From Smithella sp. (GTDB lineage Bacteria > Desulfobacterota > Syntrophia > Syntrophales > Smithellaceae): 8,031 nt of DNA. Below, in pieces: positions 6,515-8,031 of the stretch. The DNA lies in NCBI GenBank assembly GCA_012797505.1, contig JAAZOZ010000297.1:1-8031 (forward strand), in the 5' to 3' direction. The notes below the pieces were generated by a model, which saw only the letters and a list, made by a program, of their open reading frames with translations, searched no databases and was not told where the DNA came from. The first letter of the stretch is position 1. The number at the start of each line of letters is the position of its first letter. The position numbers were made by a program, and so were the translations under genes.

Positions 6515-6931
6515 ATGATCGAACGAAAGATCCACATCACGCGATACGACATGGACAGACTGACCGAACTGATCGACGGACTGCGTTTATCACCCAAAGC
6601 CAATCAGGCCAACCTCGATCTGCTGGAAAAAGAGCTGTATCGCGCCGTGCTGGTTGATCCCCAGCAGATCCCTCATGATGTCATTACCATGAATTCCAAA
6701 GTGATCATCACGGACACGGAATCCGGCGAAAAAACAACCTATACGCTGGTGTTCCCGTCCGCGGCCAACATATCGGAAAATAAACTTTCCATCATGGCCC
6801 CGCTGGGTATGGCGCTTTTGGGATACCGCACGGGCGACATCATCGAATGGCCCGTTCCGTCCGGCGTCCGCAAGCTGAAAGTGGATAAAATCATCTATCA
6901 GCCGGAGGCTTCAGGGGATTACCATTTATGA
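6515..6931 (+). CDS. rnk: Rnk, nucleoside diphosphate kinase regulator (GreA/GreB-related)
   Basis: The product is 138 aa, close to the 136 aa of E. coli Rnk. A short N-terminal helical part (RKIHITRYDMDRLTELID onward, about 1-48) is followed by the FKBP-like C-terminal domain shared with GreA and GreB (about 50-130). The latter carries IPHDVITMNSKV, YTLVFP, KLSIMAPLGMALLGYRTGD, the IEWPVP turn and the closing KIIYQPEASGDYHL, all strongly typical of Rnk. The full-length acidic coiled coil that GreA pushes into the RNA polymerase secondary channel is absent. Rnk binds RNA polymerase and influences nucleotide pools and nucleoside diphosphate kinase levels in enterobacteria and Pseudomonas. GAGGGAGGA precedes the ATG by about ten bases. 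bioB follows 65 bases after the stop, so co-transcription is likely, with no known functional link. Confidence 0.93.
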   Translation: MIERKIHITRYDMDRLTELIDGLRLSPKANQANLDLLEKELYRAVLVDPQQIPHDVITMNSKVIITDTESGEKTTYTLVFPSAANISENKLSIMAPLGMALLGYRTGDIIEWPVPSGVRKLKVDKIIYQPEASGDYHL

Positions 6932-6996
6932 AGAACGGCCCGATGCCTGTATCCTCCCCCCGGCCGGCCATACAAAAAACCAAGGGAATAACGAAC

Positions 6997-8031
6997 ATGG
7001 ATCTGATCGATGCGCTGAAGCACAAGGTCTTGAAAGGAAAAGGCATCCGGGAATCCGAAGCACTTGAGCTCTTTATTGAAGGGAGCTCGTCGCCGTGGCG
7101 CGTTTTCGCCGCGGCCTCGGAACTCCGGGAGCGTTTTAAAGGGAAAGAAATTATTTTTTGCGGCATTACAAACGCCAAGTCCGGCCGCTGCCCGGAAGAC
7201 TGCAAATTCTGCGCGCAGTCCTCACACAACAATGCTTCCGCCCCCATTTACCCGCTCAAGCCGGCCAGACAAATCATCGCCGAAGCCGAACAGGCCGGGA
7301 AAAACGGGGCGGAGTTCTTCGGCATTGTCACCAGCGGAAAAAGCGTCAGATCCAAAAAGGAATGGTCGGAAATTTTCAAGGCCGTCGAGCACGTGGCGGC
7401 AATCGGCATTCATCCCTGCGCGTCCCTGGGACTGCTCGACGCGGACCGGGCCCGCGACCTCAAAGCCGCCGGACTGTTCCGTTATCATCACAATCTGGAG
7501 ACGGCCCGCAGCTATTACCGCAACATCTGCTCAACGCACGATTACGGGGAAAATGTGCAAACCATCCGCGTTGCCCGGGACGCAGGCCTGTCCGTCTGTG
7601 CCGGCGCGCTCTTCGGCATGGGTGAAAACATTACGCACCGCATCGAACTTGCCGCCGACCTGCGCCGGCTGAACGTCGATTCGGTGCCGATCAATCTGCT
7701 CCATCCGATCAAGGGCACACCGCTTTCGTACATGCCGCTTCTGCCGCCGATGGAAATTCTCATGACCGTCGCCGTTTACCGGTTCCTGCTGCCGGACAGG
7801 GATATCAAACTGTGCGGCGGAAAGGAAAAAAGTCTGCGCCAGCTTTTGCCGCTGGGCATGATTGCGGGCGCCAATTCGCTGATGACGGGCAACTACCTGA
7901 CCACCACCGGCCGCGACAGCCGGCTGGACCATGAAATGATCATCGATCTGGGGCTTTTCCCCACGCGGAACCTGGATATCTGCAAATGCGGCGCTGAAGA
8001 AAAAAGCCGTCGGCCTTCCGGCAAAACCGCG
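6997..8031 (+). CDS. bioB: Biotin synthase, anaerobe (type II-like) form, 3' end outside window
   Basis: The reading frame stays open to the window edge (345 codons, no stop). BioB is a radical SAM enzyme that inserts sulfur into dethiobiotin to make biotin. The SAM-cluster motif is CPEDCKFC (Cys65, Cys69, Cys72) within NAKSGRCPEDCKFCAQSSH. Other family landmarks are HPCASLG (Cys141), YHHNLET, LSVCAGALFGMGE (Cys201), PINLLHPIKGTPL and AGANSLMTGNYLTTTG. Of the E. coli auxiliary-cluster ligands, Cys128 and Cys188 match Cys141 and Cys201. Cys97 has no counterpart (FFGIVTSG here), and the Arg260 region reads IKLCGGKE, with Lys271 and a new Cys273. A CKC pair (329-331) lies near the end. The start MDLIDALKHKVLKGKGI aligns with usual BioB N-termini and follows AAGGGA (6982-6987). 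An alternative ATG at 6928 overlaps the rnk stop and would add 23 residues. Given the family length of about 320-350 aa, only a short tail is likely missing. Confidence 0.95.
   Translation, partial: MDLIDALKHKVLKGKGIRESEALELFIEGSSSPWRVFAAASELRERFKGKEIIFCGITNAKSGRCPEDCKFCAQSSHNNASAPIYPLKPARQIIAEAEQAGKNGAEFFGIVTSGKSVRSKKEWSEIFKAVEHVAAIGIHPCASLGLLDADRARDLKAAGLFRYHHNLETARSYYRNICSTHDYGENVQTIRVARDAGLSVCAGALFGMGENITHRIELAADLRRLNVDSVPINLLHPIKGTPLSYMPLLPPMEILMTVAVYRFLLPDRDIKLCGGKEKSLRQLLPLGMIAGANSLMTGNYLTTTGRDSRLDHEMIIDLGLFPTRNLDICKCGAEEKSRRPSGKTA

Overview
The window looks like chromosomal DNA from an anaerobic member of the former Deltaproteobacteria (Desulfobacterota, perhaps near Syntrophia). This is inferred from GC-rich codon use, a DUF523-DUF1722 fusion, an anaerobe-style biotin synthase and a palindromic intergenic repeat of a kind I remember from that group. 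No rRNA, tRNA, CRISPR array, transposase or phage gene was found. Most of the sequence is dense housekeeping or transport coding.

Layout. 1-122 (minus) is the start of a CmpB-type membrane protein, divergent from the next gene. 267-1196 (plus) encodes a DUF368 polyprenyl-phosphate transporter (PopT type). 40 bases later, 1237-2184 (plus) encodes a DUF523-DUF1722 fusion protein. The 2185-2446 gap is largely filled by a MITE/REP-like element of about 200 bp with inverted-repeat ends. 2447-4228 (plus) encodes an NCS2 nucleobase permease with an extra cytoplasmic C-terminal domain resembling a degenerate histidine-kinase-type ATPase. A bidirectional hairpin terminator at 4268-4293 separates it from the convergent minus-strand pair: htpX membrane protease (4333-5223) and an EamA/DMT transporter (5343-6209). 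A 305-base gap with an isolated plus-strand terminator follows. Then come rnk (6515-6931) and bioB (6997 to the window edge), both plus strand and probably one operon.

How the genes relate. Five of the eight genes encode membrane proteins, covering lipid-carrier recycling, nucleobase uptake, membrane-protein quality control and metabolite export. The soluble products are an Fe-S sulfur-chemistry candidate (DUF523-DUF1722), an RNA polymerase-binding regulator (Rnk) and biotin synthase. I see no single pathway linking them. The points most worth a second look are the fused permease domain, the altered auxiliary-cluster ligands of BioB, the Cys-to-Ser change in the DUF523 domain, and the repeat element forming the leader of the permease gene. 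I found no clear evidence of a wholly new system.
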